Source: Microthrixaceae bacterium (GTDB taxonomy: Bacteria > Actinomycetota > Acidimicrobiia > Acidimicrobiales > Microtrichaceae). Taken from it: a stretch of 64,000 nucleotides of DNA. Below, piece after piece: positions 45,383 to 54,671 of the stretch (its first letter is position 1; the number at the start of each line of letters is the position of its first letter). The notes beneath the pieces are model-generated. The model made no database searches. It was given only the letters and a program-made list of their open reading frames with translations, and had not been told where the DNA came from. Made by a program: the position numbers and the translations under genes. The DNA lies in assembly GCA_023957975.1 (NCBI GenBank), contig JAMLGM010000001.1, positions 1-64,000 of the forward strand. Reading direction: 5' to 3'.

Positions 45383-46513
45383 TCACAGATCGTTTCCGAG
45401 GTCGAGGAGTCGGCGGGCGATGATGTTTCGCTGAATTTCGGCGCTGCCGCCGTAGATCGTCGCCGCCCGGGAGTACAGGAACTCGCTGCGCCATCGAGCG
45501 CTGAGCGGGTCGTCGCCGATCGTGATCGACTCGGCCAGTCCGTCCTCCGCGAGGTCGAATACGGCCTGTTCGACGGTGGCGACCAGCACCTTGTCGATGG
45601 AGGTTTCCGCGCCGAGGCGTTCGCCGTCATGCAGTCGGTACTGCGTCGAACGCGACCGGGATCGGAAGGCGTAGAGCAACTGGGTCACCTCACCGACCCG
45701 CACCGGATCGAGGGTGCCGGGACCAGCGCTGTCGAGGATCTGGCGGAGCCGCTGATGGAGAAAAGCCGCTCGATGCCACAGCGCCGTGCTGCGTTCAAAC
45801 GGCAACAGGTCCATGGCCACGGCCCAGCCCTGGCCCTCCTCGCCGAGCATTCTGTCGAAGGGGACGACGACATCGTCGAAGAACACCTCGGAGAATTCCT
45901 CCACGCCGTGCATCGTCTCGATCGGCCGTACGGTGATCCCAGGGGTGTCCATGTCGACGAACAGCGCGGTGATGCCACGATGGGCCGATTCGACGGTTCC
46001 GGTCCGCACCAACAACACGCAGCGCTGCGCGTACTGGGCGAGGCTCGTCCACACCTTCTGGCCGGTGACGTGCCAGCCGTCGTCGCTGCGAACGCCACGG
46101 CAGGCGAGCGATGCAAGGTTCGACCCGGCGTCGGGCTCGGAGAACCCCTGACACCAGGTCTCGTCGCCTCGCAACAATCGGGGCACCATCTGCGCCGCCA
46201 GTTCGGGCGAGGCGTAGTCGATCATCGTCGGGGCCAGCACCTCGGTCATCGAGTAGATGCCGGGTTCGACGAGGTCGCGCGCTGCGAGTGCTTCGCCGAG
46301 GTAGGCGCGCAGCAGCGTCGATCCGCCGAGGCCGCCGACCTCGGTGGGCCAGCCGTAGCGCATCCATCCGGCGTCGAAGGTTTCGCGCTTGACCTGCGAC
46401 AGATGGGCCATCTGCTCGTCGAGTGTGCCCGCTCCCTCGTGGTGGGCGGCGAGCAGTGCGGCGTTGGCGTCGAGCCAGGCGTCGAGGCCCTCGCGAAACT
46501 CTTCGAGTTCCAC
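45383..46513 (-). CDS. Acyl-CoA dehydrogenase, large-subunit type
   Basis: 376 residues: QGFSEPDAGSNLASL, QKVWTSLAQYAQRC, GEEGQGWAVAMDLLPFERST and TIYGGSAEIQRNIIARRLLDLG. Typical of FadE partners in steroid/alicyclic side-chain beta-oxidation. The start is GTG 46513, 9 bp after the SnoaL-like gene. Paired with the small ACAD downstream. Confidence 0.9.
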   Translation of the reverse strand: MELEEFREGLDAWLDANAALLAAHHEGAGTLDEQMAHLSQVKRETFDAGWMRYGWPTEVGGLGGSTLLRAYLGEALAARDLVEPGIYSMTEVLAPTMIDYASPELAAQMVPRLLRGDETWCQGFSEPDAGSNLASLACRGVRSDDGWHVTGQKVWTSLAQYAQRCVLLVRTGTVESAHRGITALFVDMDTPGITVRPIETMHGVEEFSEVFFDDVVVPFDRMLGEEGQGWAVAMDLLPFERSTALWHRAAFLHQRLRQILDSAGPGTLDPVRVGEVTQLLYAFRSRSRSTQYRLHDGERLGAETSIDKVLVATVEQAVFDLAEDGLAESITIGDDPLSARWRSEFLYSRAATIYGGSAEIQRNIIARRLLDLGNDL

Positions 46514-46522
46514 GGCCGCCGC

Positions 46523-47038
46523 TCAGCCAGCCGTCGCGTCGGCGGAGCCGGACGCGGCGGTCGGGGTCGGTCGGGTGGGGTCGTGTGCTCGCCCGGAGTC
46601 TCGTGCCCCGCTCTTGCGCAGGAACGTCATCGAACGGGTGCGGAGGCGCCACCCCCGCTCGGTGCGCAGGTAGGTGTCGGTGTACCAGCCGATGCGCATG
46701 TGGTGGTTGGTCTGATCGACGAAACACAGTGGCTGTTCGCCGGTGCCGGTTCCGGCCCCGGCGTCGAGGTCGACCACGGGAAGCCCGACCATGAAGAGCC
46801 CCTTGGGTGCGGCGGCGACCAACGTCGGGAAGTCGGCGAGTGCGTAGGTGTCTCCGAACGCGCTGTAGGTGCCATCGGAGGTGAACACGTCCATCACCGA
46901 CTCGACGTCGTTCTTGGTCATGCCGACCGCGTAACGGGCGAGCAGTTGCTGCACCTCGATGACATCGTGCAGGCCGATGACGTTGTGCAGGCCGATGACG
47001 TTGTGGAGGTCGGCAGTGTCGGGGGAGGGTGACTCCAT
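46523..47038 (-). CDS. SnoaL-like (NTF2-fold) protein with N-terminal tandem repeat
   Basis: 171 residues. Residues 12-30 are three HNVIGL-type repeats from an 18-bp tandem. The SnoaL domain follows (LLARYAVGMTKNDVESVMDVFTSDGTYSAFG, GWYTDTYLRTERGWRLRTRSM). A Pro/Ala-rich tail ends it. Start 47038. It leads an operon with two ACAD genes and may be an isomerase or dehydratase of the same route. A motif II palindrome begins 9 bp upstream. Confidence 0.8.
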   Translation of the reverse strand: MESPSPDTADLHNVIGLHNVIGLHDVIEVQQLLARYAVGMTKNDVESVMDVFTSDGTYSAFGDTYALADFPTLVAAAPKGLFMVGLPVVDLDAGAGTGTGEQPLCFVDQTNHHMRIGWYTDTYLRTERGWRLRTRSMTFLRKSGARDSGRAHDPTRPTPTAASGSADATAG

Positions 47039-47046
47039 GACGTGAC

Positions 47047-47061
47047 GATAACCAAGTTCTC
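47047..47061. promoter_or_regulatory. Motif II operator candidate
   Basis: GATAA-CCAAG-TTCTC, one base from GAGAA-N5-TTCTC, 9 bp upstream of the SnoaL-like gene and 113 bp before the divergent ligase pseudogene. Confidence 0.5.
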
Positions 47062-47173
47062 GCATTCGGACAACGACCTTTCCGGTAATGAGGTGGCCGC
47101 GTAGGATGTGCGCTTGAGTTGACGCTAGACGAGGCGAATCGCCGTTCGCGGTGATTGTCGCGAGGGGGCAGAG

Positions 47174-48692
47174 GTGAACGGTCGCGATCCGGGTGCTGAG
47201 AGACGACGTTGGAACCTGCGAACCGTTCCTGAAGCGTTGGCTCGTCGCTATCGCGAGGAAGGCCACTGGGATGACTCGACCCTGGGCGCCACGGTGGCGG
47301 AGGGGCTGGCGAGGCGGTCGCGTCTGGAATTCAACGTCCACTCGGCGGTTCGGCCATGGTCGGGAACCTTCGGCGAGGTCGACCGCATGGCTCGCACGCT
47401 GGCCGGGTCGTTGCGGCGTGCCGGGGTTGGCCCGGGCGATGTGGTCATGTTTCAGATGCCGAACTGGCTTGAAGCCGGGGTGACCTTTTGGGCCTCGGCG
47501 TATCTCGGTGCGGTGGTCGTTCCGGTCGTGCACTTCTATGGGGCCAAGGAGGTGGCCTACATCATCGAGGCGACCGACCCGGACGTGATCGTCACCGCCG
47601 ATCGCTTCGGCCACGCCGATTTCATCGAGACCTACGCTCGCCTGCTCGCCGATCGAGAGAGCCCGCTGTGGCTGGTCGCAGGTGAGACCCCGGCGGCCGA
47701 CCTGCCGCAACGGGCAGTGTCGTTCGAGGCGATGTTGCGGGGCGAACCGATCGAAGCCCCCGCCACCGTCGACCCCTGCGCGCCGGCCATCGTCGCCTTC
47801 ACCTCCGGAACGACCCGCGACCCGAAAGGGGTCATTCACACCCACGAGACGATCGGGTTCGAGACCCGCCAGCTCAACCAGATGTTTCCTGGCGGCGGGC
47901 CGGCTCCGATCACCGGCGCTCCGGTCGGTCACTTCATCGGCATGGTGAACGCGTTCCTGGTCCCGCTATTGCGTGAGCGGCCCGTGAACCTTGTCGATGT
48001 CTGGGATCCGGCGACGATCCTGCGTTTGATGCAGGAGCGCAACCTCGGCGTCGCCGGCGGGGCGACCTACTTCCTCACCAGCCTGCTCGATCATCCCGAC
48101 TTCACCGACGCCCATCTCGCCAACATGCCCTTCGCCGGCCTCGGCGGTTCGACGGTGCCCGGAGCGGTGATGGAACGGCTCGAGCGGATGGGTATCGCTG
48201 CGTTTCGTTCCTACGGCAGCACCGAACACCCGTCGATCACCGGGTGTCTGCTGGCCGACGATGCGGCCAAGCGCCTCTACACCGACGGGCGTGCGCTCGG
48301 CGGAGTCGAGGTTCGACTGGGTGCGGACGGCGAGATCTTCAGCCGCGGCCCCGACTGCTTCATGGGCTACATCGACGCCTCGATGACCCCGAAGGTGGTC
48401 GACGATCAGGGGTGGTATCGCACCGGAGACGTCGGTGTGCTCGACGCGGACGGGTTCCTCACCATCACCGACCGGGTGTCCGATGTGATCATCCGCGGCG
48501 GTGATGCGCCTGCGCGAAGGGGCGTCGATGCCGACGATCGAGGAGGTGCGGGCGCACCTGAGTGCCGCGGGTCTGGCGAAACAGAAGTGGCCGGAGCGGT
48601 TGGTCGAGGTGGAGGAGTTTCCACGCACCCCCTCGGGCAAGGTGCAGAAGTTCCGGCTTCGTGAGCGGTTGCGCGACGAGTCGTTAGCGTGA
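47174..48692 (+). pseudogene. AMP-dependent CoA ligase with internal deletion and frameshift
   Basis: The first 440 codons are a normal ANL ligase (FTSGTTRDPKGVIHTH, YGSTEHPS, WYRTGDVGVLDADGF, DRVSDVIIRGGD). Right after the A8 hinge, at about 48500, the frame shifts. The C-terminal catalytic end (MPTIEEVRAHLSAAGLAKQ..., RTPSGKVQKFRLRERL) continues in the +1 frame to 48692. Compared with family members, about 40 residues between hinge and C-terminal subdomain are missing, so it is a deletion, not one lost base. The read-through frame ends at 48664 in unrelated sequence. Presumably inactive. GTG start with GGGGGCAGAG upstream. Confidence 0.82.
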
Positions 48693-48748
48693 GCGCGGCG
48701 GCGCCGATGATGGCGGTGCTGGGTATGGAAATGACGTTCTATCTCTGC

Positions 48749-48763
48749 GATAATGACGCTCTA
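48749..48763. promoter_or_regulatory. Weak motif II-like site before the second TauD gene
   Basis: GATAA-TGACG-CTCTA, about 33 bp before the start at 48796. The left half matches motif II; the right half is poor. Confidence 0.25.
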
Positions 48764-48795
48764 CAACCGGGTGACCGAAGAATCAGGGGGACTGC

Positions 48796-49629
48796 ATGAC
48801 CACGTTGACCACCGAAGCGCTCACCGAAACGGTGGGGGTGGAGATCCTCGGCGTCGATGGCGATCGATTGCTGAACGACCCCGATCTCCCCGAACAGGTG
48901 CTGTCGATTCTCGACGCGAACGGCGTCGTGTTGTTTCGCGAGCTCCACCTCGACGACGAGACCCAGGTGGCGTTCTCCAAGCGGTTGGGACGTGTGGAGA
49001 CCTTCCGCAACAACCCCGAGCTGCCCGAACTGTTCCGGGTGTCGCTCGACCCGAGCGTCAACCCGACGGCCCGATACCTGCGCGGCACCTTCGACTGGCA
49101 CATCGACGGTATGACCGAAGACGTGCCGATCAGCGCCACCATCTTGAGCGCCCATGTGATCGCGGCATCGGGCGGCGAGACCGAGTTCTCCAGCACCTAC
49201 CAGGCGTATGAGGATTTGAGCGAGGAGGAAAAGGCCGAGTTCGAGACGATTCGAGTCGTTCACACCGTCGAAGCCTCCCAGCGACTCCACACTCCGAACC
49301 CGACCGAAGAGCAGGTCAAGATGTGGCGCTCGCGCCCCAGCAAAACCCACCCGCTCATCTGGACCCACGAGTCGGGTCGCAAGTCGGTGGTGTTGGGGGC
49401 GACGGCGGATCACATCGAAGGGCGTGACCCCGAAGAGGGGCGCCAGTTCCTGAGCGACCTGCTCGAGCGGGTGACCGTGCCCGAGCGGGTGTATCGCCAC
49501 CACTGGACGGTCGGCGACATGGTGATCTGGGACAACACGGGCGTGTTGCACCGGGCGTGTCCGTACGACCCGAGCGCCGGGCGAGACATGCACCGAACGA
49601 CCCTGTACGGAATCGAGGCCATCCGATGA
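48796..49629 (+). CDS. TauD/TfdA-family Fe(II)/2-oxoglutarate dioxygenase
   Basis: A 277-residue dioxygenase: metal ligands in FDWHIDGM and WDNTGVLHRA, with the 2-oxoglutarate Arg in RDMHRTTLYG. A closing ATGA overlap couples it to an SDR, which would oxidise the hydroxylated product. Substrate unknown. Related in family, but not closely in sequence, to the enzyme at 2718. Confidence 0.9.
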   Translation: MTTLTTEALTETVGVEILGVDGDRLLNDPDLPEQVLSILDANGVVLFRELHLDDETQVAFSKRLGRVETFRNNPELPELFRVSLDPSVNPTARYLRGTFDWHIDGMTEDVPISATILSAHVIAASGGETEFSSTYQAYEDLSEEEKAEFETIRVVHTVEASQRLHTPNPTEEQVKMWRSRPSKTHPLIWTHESGRKSVVLGATADHIEGRDPEEGRQFLSDLLERVTVPERVYRHHWTVGDMVIWDNTGVLHRACPYDPSAGRDMHRTTLYGIEAIR

Positions 49630-50390
49630 GCCGATGGGATGGCCCGCGCACCGCGATCGTGACCGGCGGTGCGTCGGGCATCGGCCTGGCGATTGCCCAA
49701 CGCCTCGCGGCCGACGGCGCCTCGGTGGCCATCTTCGACGTGAACGGTGAGGCCGCGACGACCGCCGCCGAGGGAATCGCGGTCGAGGGTGGCGCCGCAC
49801 TCGGGCTGACCGTCGATGTCACCGACCGCGCTCAGATCGACGCCGGGGTCGCACAGGTCGCCGAGCGTTTCGCCACGCCGACGATCCTGGTGAACAACGC
49901 CGGTATCGAGGGGTTCGACCGGTTCTTGTCGATCTCGCTCGAGCGGTGGAACCGGGTGATCGAGGTGAGTCTGACGGGCACGTTCCAGTGCAGTCAGGCG
50001 GTCGTGCCGGGCATGATCGAACAGGGCTGGGGGCGCATCGTGAACATCTCGTCGTCCAGCGCGCAGGGTGGCCAGCAGATGATGACCCACTACGTCGCGG
50101 CGAAGGCGGGGGTGATCGGGTTCACCAAGGCGCTGGCACTCGAGCTCGGGCCCAAGGGGATCACCGTCAACACGATTCCCCCGGGGTTCATCGATACCCC
50201 GATGTTGCGGGCGAGCGCCGAGAAGGGGCTGTTGGGCGCGACCGTCGAGCATCACGCGGGCCTGACCCCGGTGCGCCGGGCGGGCCTGCCGCAGGACATC
50301 GCGGCGGCGTGCTCGTTCCTGTGCGCGGATGAGGCCAGCTACATCACCGGGCAGGTGATCGGGGTGAACGGCGGGCGCAACACGGGCTGA
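49626..50390 (+). CDS. Short-chain dehydrogenase/reductase
   Basis: A 254-residue SDR: TGGASGIGLAIAQRL, NNAGIEGFD, ISSSSAQGG...THYVAAKAG, ending IGVNGGRNTG. The start at 49626 overlaps the dioxygenase stop. Very like the P450-coupled SDR at 34829 in motifs, suggesting duplicate enzymes for two branches. Confidence 0.9.
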   Translation: MSRWDGPRTAIVTGGASGIGLAIAQRLAADGASVAIFDVNGEAATTAAEGIAVEGGAALGLTVDVTDRAQIDAGVAQVAERFATPTILVNNAGIEGFDRFLSISLERWNRVIEVSLTGTFQCSQAVVPGMIEQGWGRIVNISSSSAQGGQQMMTHYVAAKAGVIGFTKALALELGPKGITVNTIPPGFIDTPMLRASAEKGLLGATVEHHAGLTPVRRAGLPQDIAAACSFLCADEASYITGQVIGVNGGRNTG

Positions 50391-50420
50391 GTCGGGTGTG
50401 GGGAGCGCCATCCTCCATGA

Positions 50421-50442
50421 GATGAGAACGACCGTTCTCATC
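50421..50442. promoter_or_regulatory. Operator candidate of the TetR gene
   Basis: A perfect inverted repeat with 10-bp arms and an AC centre; the core is GAGAACG-AC-CGTTCTC. It lies 22 bp before the TetR start. It shares half-sites with motif II but with a spacer of six instead of five, so it is a related, possibly autoregulatory, site. Confidence 0.65.
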
Positions 50443-50463
50443 ATGGGGTCGTCGGTGTGACAC

Positions 50464-51210
50464 ATGGCGGTATCGACGTTCTCCCCAGCCGCCGGTAGGC
50501 TTCTCCTCGTGAAGACGAACCCCGCAGTCGAAGCCTCCGACGAGCCGGTGAGCTGGCGCGACCAAGCGGTCGCACGCTCGCTCGACTCCGCACGAACCCG
50601 GGCCGAGAATCGCGTTCAGCGGTTTATCGACGCCGCCATCGAGCTGATGGAATCGAACGACGGCAAGGACTTCACCGTTCAACAGGTCGTCGAGCGTTCA
50701 GGGCAGTCGCTTCGCAGCTTCTATCAGTACTTCGGCGGCAAACACGAGCTGCTGCTCGCGCTGTTCGAGGAATCGATCCGCAAGACGGCCGACCAACTTC
50801 GTGCCAATTGCGACGAGGAGGCCGACCCGGCGGCCAAGCTGCGCCGTTTCGTCATCGACTATCACCGCGTCTGCCGTTCACCGGCACCGAAGAAGCGGGT
50901 GGTGCCGTCGCGCAAGCCGGTAGCGCCGGTGCTGGTGGAGTTTGCGCAGCAGCTGCTCACCGAACACCCCGCAGAGGCGGCGCGTTCGTTCCAACCGTTG
51001 GTGGCACTGTTCGACGAGGTGCTCGACGAAGCTCAGGCCGCCGGGGTGATCCGTGACGGACTGAACCGGCGACGCATCGCGGGCGTGGTGCTCGAAGCGA
51101 TCATGTTCAATGCCTTCTCGGCGACCATCTCGGGCACGCCGGTCACCTCGACGGCCGAGGACGGCGAGGCGCTCTACGACTTTGTGCTGAACGGCCTCGG
51201 GGTCCGCTGA
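50464..51210 (+). CDS. TetR-family transcriptional regulator
   Basis: A 248-residue regulator. A 45-residue tail precedes the HTH (about 50-95: FIDAAIELMESNDGKDFTVQQVVERSGQSLRSFYQYFGGKHELLLALFEE), followed by an all-helical ligand domain. ATG 50464 is used, GTG 50509 is possible; neither has a strong ribosome site. A perfect palindrome lies just upstream, so autoregulation is likely. It is the only regulator in the right half and the best candidate reader of motif II. Confidence 0.9.
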   Translation: MAVSTFSPAAGRLLLVKTNPAVEASDEPVSWRDQAVARSLDSARTRAENRVQRFIDAAIELMESNDGKDFTVQQVVERSGQSLRSFYQYFGGKHELLLALFEESIRKTADQLRANCDEEADPAAKLRRFVIDYHRVCRSPAPKKRVVPSRKPVAPVLVEFAQQLLTEHPAEAARSFQPLVALFDEVLDEAQAAGVIRDGLNRRRIAGVVLEAIMFNAFSATISGTPVTSTAEDGEALYDFVLNGLGVR

Positions 51211-51239
51211 GCGGCTCGGCGTCGGCACCGGGGGCGATG

Positions 51240-52094
51240 ATGGAATTCGCCGGCGTCAGCGCCATCGTGACGGGAGGGGCCGGAGGCCTCGGGGCGGCGG
51301 TTGTTGCGCGGTTCACCGCCTTGGGCGCGTCGGTGGTGCTCGTCGATCGCGACGAGCGGCGCTCCCTCGAGGTTGCTGAGGCCGTCGGCGGGACTGGTGC
51401 TGTCGGCGGTGCCGCCGTTGGGTCGGACCCGGGCACGGTGAGCGTGGTCGTCGGCGACGCGCTCGATGACGAAACGGTGCACGAGGCGATCGACGCGGCC
51501 CGCTCGCTCGGCCGTTTGTCGGTGCTGGTGAACTTGGCAGGCGGCGCTGTGGGAGGTGGGTCGACGGTACGCGGCGACGCCACGCCGCATTCACAGGGGT
51601 CCTTCGTCGACACCCTCATGTTGAACGTTGCCGGAACCTTCAACGTGGCGCGCCTGGTCGCTGCTGCGATGGCTCACGACGCCGGCGCCGCGTCAGCCGA
51701 GGGCGCCGGCGCCGCGTCAGCTGATGGCACCGAGGTGCCGGAGCGGGGCGTCATCATCAACACTGCGTCGATCGCCGCGTTCGAGGGTCAACGCGGCCAG
51801 GTCGCCTACGCCGCGGCGAAGGCTGCGATCGTGGGGATGACCCTGCCGATGGCCCGCGACCTTGCGCCATTCGGGATACGCGTCTGCACGATCGCCCCCG
51901 GTCCGATGGCAACCCCGGTGATGGAGCGGGTGCTCGACAAACTCGAGGTCGATCCCGCCAAGGGCGTGGTGTTTCCCAAGCGGATGGGCGACCCGGCCGA
52001 GTTCGCCCTCGCCGTGGAGATGATCGTGCGGAACCCCTACCTGAACGGCGAGACCATTCGTCTCGACGCCGCGTTGCGCCTCGCTGGAGGTTGA
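51240..52094 (+). CDS. SDR of the 3-hydroxyacyl-CoA dehydrogenase type 2 (HSD10-like) group
   Basis: About 284 residues. TGGAGGLGAAVV, LVNLAGG, NTASIAAFEGQRGQVAYAAAKAAIVGMTLPMARDL and IAPGPMATPVM match the HSD10/HADH2 branch, which oxidises 3-hydroxyacyl-CoA and some steroids. Between Rossmann strand and active site lies a Gly/Ala repeat (GAASAEGAGAASADG) from a 24-bp tandem. ATG 51240 (or 51237). It follows the TetR gene by about 30 bp. Confidence 0.87.
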   Translation: MEFAGVSAIVTGGAGGLGAAVVARFTALGASVVLVDRDERRSLEVAEAVGGTGAVGGAAVGSDPGTVSVVVGDALDDETVHEAIDAARSLGRLSVLVNLAGGAVGGGSTVRGDATPHSQGSFVDTLMLNVAGTFNVARLVAAAMAHDAGAASAEGAGAASADGTEVPERGVIINTASIAAFEGQRGQVAYAAAKAAIVGMTLPMARDLAPFGIRVCTIAPGPMATPVMERVLDKLEVDPAKGVVFPKRMGDPAEFALAVEMIVRNPYLNGETIRLDAALRLAGG

Positions 52095-52142
52095 TCCTCG
52101 CCACGACGGACCACATTCGGGTACATTCGGGTTCTCAGACGA

Positions 52143-52157
52143 GAGAATGGCATTCTC
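52143..52157. promoter_or_regulatory. Motif II operator candidate
   Basis: GAGAATG-G-CATTCTC, a perfect 15-bp palindrome of the motif II form, 82 bp before the LLM oxidoreductase start. Confidence 0.6.
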
Positions 52158-52238
52158 GCCCGGGGGTGGAGCCATGCGGCGTTGGCTGCGGCGTTCGATC
52201 TGATGTGGGCGGTGGCCTGGTTCGGGAAGGGTTGAGTT

Positions 52239-53195
52239 GTGCGTATCGGAGTGATGGTCGGTCCCGAGCGGGGTCGTTACGCGACAAAGGTCGAACGGAT
52301 GCTGGCCGATGCCGCCTGGGCGGAGGAGGCGGGGATGTCGACGGTGTGGATTCCCCAGATCCCCGACGACTTCGACGCACTGACGGCCGCCGCGCTGATC
52401 GCCCAGGCGACGACTCGCGTCGAGATCGGCACTGCGGTGTTGCCGGTGCAGCCTCGTCACCCGATCGCGCTCGCGCATCAGGCGCTGTCGGTGCAGACGG
52501 TGGCGAAGGGGCGTCTGTCGCTCGGCCTCGGCGTGTCGCACCACTGGGTCATCGACGAGATGTTGGGGTTGCCCTACGAGCGGCAGCTCGCGACGATGCG
52601 GGCGTATCTCGACGTGTTGGATCAGGCCTTCGCCGGCCCCGGCGTCGTGCGGGTCGACAACGGGTTCTTCCGGCTCAATCAGCCGCTCGACATCACCGAC
52701 ATCACCCCGACGCCGGTGCTGATCGCCGCGTTGGGTCCCAAGATGTTGCGCCTCGCCGGGGAACGCACCGATGGCACGATCCTGTGGCTGGCCGACGAGC
52801 GGGCGATCGGCGATCACATCGCCCCGGCCATCAACGCTGCGGCCGAAGCGGCGGGGCGTGCGCGTCCCCGTATCGTCGCCGGAGTGCCGGTGTGTCTGTG
52901 TGGGCCCGACGAGGTCGACGTGGCGGTGGCGCGAGCGAACCGGGTGCTGTCGGAGGCCGAGATCTCGCCGAACTACCAGAAGCTGCTCGACCACGGCGAT
53001 GCGCGAAGCATCGGCGACATCCTCGCGGCGGGTACCGAGGAGATGATCGAGCGGAGGCTGCGGTCGTTCGCGGACGCCGGGGTCACCGACGTGTCGGTGC
53101 GGGTGGTGCCGATCGGCAACGACCGCGACGAGTTGATCGCCTCCTCCAAGCGCACCCGCGCCTATCTCGCTTCACTCCGCGGCCAACTCGCCTGA
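52239..53195 (+). CDS. LLM-class (F420-dependent type) oxidoreductase
   Basis: A 318-residue luciferase-like TIM-barrel enzyme: WAEEAGMSTVWIPQIPDDFDALTAAALIA, IGTAVLPVQPRHP, and GRLSLGLGVSHHWV resemble mycobacterial F420-dependent oxidoreductases. Uses F420H2 or FMNH2. GTG 52239 with GAAGGG upstream. Monocistronic under a motif II site. The reaction is unknown. Confidence 0.87.
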   Translation: MRIGVMVGPERGRYATKVERMLADAAWAEEAGMSTVWIPQIPDDFDALTAAALIAQATTRVEIGTAVLPVQPRHPIALAHQALSVQTVAKGRLSLGLGVSHHWVIDEMLGLPYERQLATMRAYLDVLDQAFAGPGVVRVDNGFFRLNQPLDITDITPTPVLIAALGPKMLRLAGERTDGTILWLADERAIGDHIAPAINAAAEAAGRARPRIVAGVPVCLCGPDEVDVAVARANRVLSEAEISPNYQKLLDHGDARSIGDILAAGTEEMIERRLRSFADAGVTDVSVRVVPIGNDRDELIASSKRTRAYLASLRGQLA

Positions 53196-53211
53196 CCCGC
53201 TGCCCGCCATA

Positions 53212-53267
53212 CCTGTTCTCCGATAACCAGTGGTCGTGATCACGACCACTGGTTATCGGAGAACAGG
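53212..53267. repeat. Palindromic repeat family B, copy 2
   Basis: A perfect 56-bp palindrome starting CCTGTTCTCCGATAACCAGT, centre TGATCA. It lies 17 bp after the LLM gene stop. The arm contains CCGATAACCAGTGGTCG, shared with copies at 26892 and 55035. Confidence 0.9.
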
Positions 53268-53298
53268 CGGCGGGGGAGAACAGGCGGTGAGGCGAGGC

Positions 53299-53313
53299 GG
53301 AAATGGGCTTCTC
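53299..53313. promoter_or_regulatory. Weak motif II-like site before Rieske gene
   Basis: GGAAA-TGGGC-TTCTC; the right half-site is intact and the whole resembles the site at 62257 (GATAA-TGGGG-TTCTC). 61 bp before the start at 53374. Confidence 0.28.
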
Positions 53314-53373
53314 ATCTGAGGAGATCCATGATATCGTCATCACCGTTCACTCGATCGGAGGGGTCCGTAACAA

Positions 53374-54660
53374 ATGGCACATTTCCCGAAACCACCTGAG
53401 GGCAGCTGGACCGAGCATTTCGGCCTCGACACTGCTCCCGTCTCCTACGACGACTCGATCACCGAAGAGCACTACCAGCTCGAACAGGCGGCGATCTTTC
53501 AAAAGACGTGGCTCAATGTCGGTCGTGTCGAACAGCTGCCCCGCACCGGCGCCTACTTCACCAAGGAACTCGACGCCGCGGGCACCTCGATCATCGTGGT
53601 GCGCGACGCCAAGGGCACCTCACGGGCCTTCCACAACGTGTGTCGCCACCGCGGCAACAAGTTGGTCTGGCAGGACTACCCGCGCGAGGAAACCTCGGGA
53701 AGCTGCCGGCAGTTCACCTGCAAGTACCACGGGTGGCGTTACGACCTCGAAGGCGCCCTCACCTTTGTTCAGCAACAGGAGGAGTTCTTCGACCTCGACA
53801 TGGCCGAGTTCGGCCTGGTGCCGGTTCGCTGCGAGACCTGGGAAGGGTTCATCTTCGTCAATTTCGACGACGAGGCAGCGCCGCTGCGCGACTACATGGG
53901 CCGCCTCGGCGCCGGTATCGAGGGATACCCGTTCGAAAAGCTGACTCAGGTGCACAAGTTCCGTGCCGAGGTCGGGTCGAACTGGAAGCTGTTCATCGAC
54001 GCGTTCATGGAGTTCTACCACGCGCCGATTCTGCACGCGAAGCAGGCGGTGGCCGAGGAGTCGGTGAAGCTGCAGGGCTACGGGTACGAGGCACTTCACT
54101 ACGACATCGACGGGCCGCATTCGCTGATCTCGTCCTGGGGTGGGATGTCGCCGCCCAAGGATCTCAGCATGGTCAAGCCGATCGAGCGGGTGCTGCGCAG
54201 CGGCCTGTTCGGGGTGTGGGACGCACCGGATCTCGGCATCGACGAGTTGCCGGCGGGCCTCAATCCGTCCGGCAGCAAGTCGTGGGGTGAGGACTCGTTC
54301 CTGTTCTTCCCGAACTTCATGATCCTGATCTGGAAGCCGAACTGGTACCTCACCTACCACTACTGGCCGACCTCGCATAGCAGCCACATCTTCGAGGGCA
54401 CGCTGTATTTCGTCCCGCCGACGAACGCATACGAGCGGCTGCAGCAGGAACTCGCCTCGGTGACCTTCAAGGAGTACGCACTCCAGGACGCCAACACCCT
54501 CGAGGCCACCCAGACCATGATCGAAAACGGCGTGGTCGAGACGTTCCCGTTGTGCGACCAAGAGGTGATGCTGCGTCACCTGCACACCGTCGCCCGCAAG
54601 TACGTCGATGACCACCTGAGCGAGACCGGCACGACCGTTCGCATCTCGGCGGCGAGCTGA
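53374..54660 (+). CDS. Rieske non-heme iron oxygenase, alpha subunit
   Basis: A 428-residue ring-hydroxylating oxygenase large subunit. Rieske ligands are C90/H92 in CRHRG and C116/H119 in CKYHGW; mononuclear iron ligands are H216 and H221 in MEFYHAPILHAK. There is no classical beta subunit; instead a 108-residue protein follows 11 bp later. The KshB-like reductase in the converging operon (57506) could supply electrons. Not closely similar to the Rieske protein at 32119. Confidence 0.93.
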   Translation: MAHFPKPPEGSWTEHFGLDTAPVSYDDSITEEHYQLEQAAIFQKTWLNVGRVEQLPRTGAYFTKELDAAGTSIIVVRDAKGTSRAFHNVCRHRGNKLVWQDYPREETSGSCRQFTCKYHGWRYDLEGALTFVQQQEEFFDLDMAEFGLVPVRCETWEGFIFVNFDDEAAPLRDYMGRLGAGIEGYPFEKLTQVHKFRAEVGSNWKLFIDAFMEFYHAPILHAKQAVAEESVKLQGYGYEALHYDIDGPHSLISSWGGMSPPKDLSMVKPIERVLRSGLFGVWDAPDLGIDELPAGLNPSGSKSWGEDSFLFFPNFMILIWKPNWYLTYHYWPTSHSSHIFEGTLYFVPPTNAYERLQQELASVTFKEYALQDANTLEATQTMIENGVVETFPLCDQEVMLRHLHTVARKYVDDHLSETGTTVRISAAS

Positions 54661-54671
54661 AGGAGTATCCG

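Noticed and set aside
48490-48530. Programmed frameshift in the CoA ligase
   Set aside because: No slippery run, and about 40 family residues are missing, which frameshifting cannot restore.
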